From Clostridia bacterium (GTDB lineage: Bacteria > Bacillota > Clostridia > Oscillospirales > Acutalibacteraceae): a stretch of DNA of 14,424 nt. Shown one piece after another: positions 13,969-14,424 of the stretch (positions within the stretch are counted from its first letter, which is position 1; every line of letters starts with the position of its first letter). Both the position numbers and the translations under genes were made by a program. The notes under the pieces were generated by a model that searched no databases, had not been told where the DNA came from, and saw only the letters and a list, made by a program, of their open reading frames with translations. The DNA lies in the NCBI GenBank assembly GCA_900771185.1, contig CAAGND010000065.1, positions 1 to 14,424 of the forward strand. The letters run 5' to 3'.

Positions 13969-14424
13969 TTATTCTTCCGTTCGGCTCGCATCTTCGGCTG
14001 CCGCGCTTTTTTCCGCCTGTTCAATCTGCGCCTTGAAATCCGTCACCTTTGAGCCATCTGCCTTTGCGCCGAAAGCTGTGTCATAGTAGGAATATATTCT
14101 GCCGTTTTTCTCAATTCTGAAAATTCCCTGCTCGCCGCCGACACAGTAATATGCCGGATCACCCCTGAAAGACTGCAAAACAAGAAAAAGTATATACTCC
14201 TCGCCTGCTTTCAGCTTTGTCTCCATATCATCCGAATCATGCTTACCCGTCTGAATCACATAGATTTGTTTTGTGTTTTTGTCGCCCTTTATGACCTCGG
14301 AAACCTCAAAAACAAACCTTGACAACGGAATCGTGCTCCCTGTTTCAAGCCGCTCCTCGAAATCTGCGGGTTCCTTTGCAATCCCGACAACAATCAGATC
14401 GCTTTCCTCCGACAGCTCTTCGGC
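13969..14424 (-). CDS. Probable exported protein of unknown function, C-terminal part (cut by window edge)
   Basis: The minus strand is open from the right edge (14424) to the stop at 13969, giving 151 residues with no plausible start, so the N-terminus is missing. The visible part begins AEELSEESDLIVVGIAKEP and continues with FVFEVSEVIKGDKN, GEEYILFLVLQ and YYCVGGEQGIFRIEKNGRIY. I know this arrangement (a 'suspected target / ESDLIVVG' start, a beta-rich 'V..VLKGD' segment, 'GE.YLLFL', then 'GG.QG.F.I..G') from unnamed secreted or lipid-anchored Firmicutes proteins. No function is established that I can name. The tail is charged and Ala/Glu-rich (KAQIEQAEKSAAAEDASRTEE). A strong terminator follows at 13881-13934, so it is transcribed separately from carAB. 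The TTG at 14325 is only an internal leucine codon. Confidence 0.75.
   Translation of the reverse strand, partial: AEELSEESDLIVVGIAKEPADFEERLETGSTIPLSRFVFEVSEVIKGDKNTKQIYVIQTGKHDSDDMETKLKAGEEYILFLVLQSFRGDPAYYCVGGEQGIFRIEKNGRIYSYYDTAFGAKADGSKVTDFKAQIEQAEKSAAAEDASRTEE

Noticed and set aside
1..14424. CRISPR array, prophage, toxin-antitoxin or other defence system
   Set aside because: No regularly spaced repeats, no integrase or transposase, and no nuclease or toxin-like small gene pairs were found. The genes are housekeeping or poorly characterised membrane and surface proteins.

Overview
This window looks like ordinary chromosomal DNA from a Gram-positive anaerobe of the Clostridia, most likely an Oscillospiraceae/Ruminococcaceae-like gut lineage. 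That placement is an inference. It rests on strong GGAGG-type ribosome binding sites, TTGaNN-17-TATAAT promoters, a QueH-type epoxyqueuosine reductase, the long clostridial form of GluRS next to a GlnRS, a stand-alone PduL, a family-4 Fe-S uracil-DNA glycosylase, and a GTCATTCTGAG-type interspersed repeat. I see no rRNA, tRNA, CRISPR array, transposase, phage gene or defence system.

Left block (1-5450, all minus strand). Reading in the direction of transcription from the right: gltX (GluRS), glnS (GlnRS), a four-helix membrane protein of unknown function, queH, then a FUSC/aromatic-acid-exporter-like gene that runs off the left edge. A good promoter at 5489-5517 starts the block. glnS and the membrane gene are 18 bp apart. 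A structured GC-rich spacer separates the membrane gene from queH. The FUSC gene has its own strong promoter (586-614), with an inverted repeat over the -35 box. GluRS, GlnRS and QueH all act on tRNA (charging and anticodon modification), which gives this block a loose translation theme.

Middle block (5451-8421, plus strand). It is divergent from gltX, with its own consensus promoter. It holds a Thr/Ser/Asp-rich lipoprotein of unknown function, a 13-bp perfect intercistronic hairpin, pduL (phosphotransacylase, probably serving acetate or propionate metabolism in the cytosol), a textbook terminator, then a promoter and two-gene unit: a half-size EamA transporter and a YdcF/DUF218 protein. The 360-bp stretch after it (8422-8780) has no gene. 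It carries one 77-bp imperfect palindromic repeat and one long hairpin between the convergent transcription units.

Right block (8781-14424, minus strand). carA-carB (carbamoyl-phosphate synthase, overlapping by 8 bp) are followed by a terminator hairpin and a family-4 uracil-DNA glycosylase. Upstream of carA is an AT-rich leader with a terminator-like hairpin that could be an attenuator. At the right edge is the C-terminal part of a probable exported protein with its own strong terminator.

I looked for an undescribed system and did not find a convincing one. The best leads are regulatory (FUSC operator, queH leader, carA leader, lipoprotein-pduL spacer) and the uncharacterised proteins at 1395-1991, 5672-6628 and 13969-14424.
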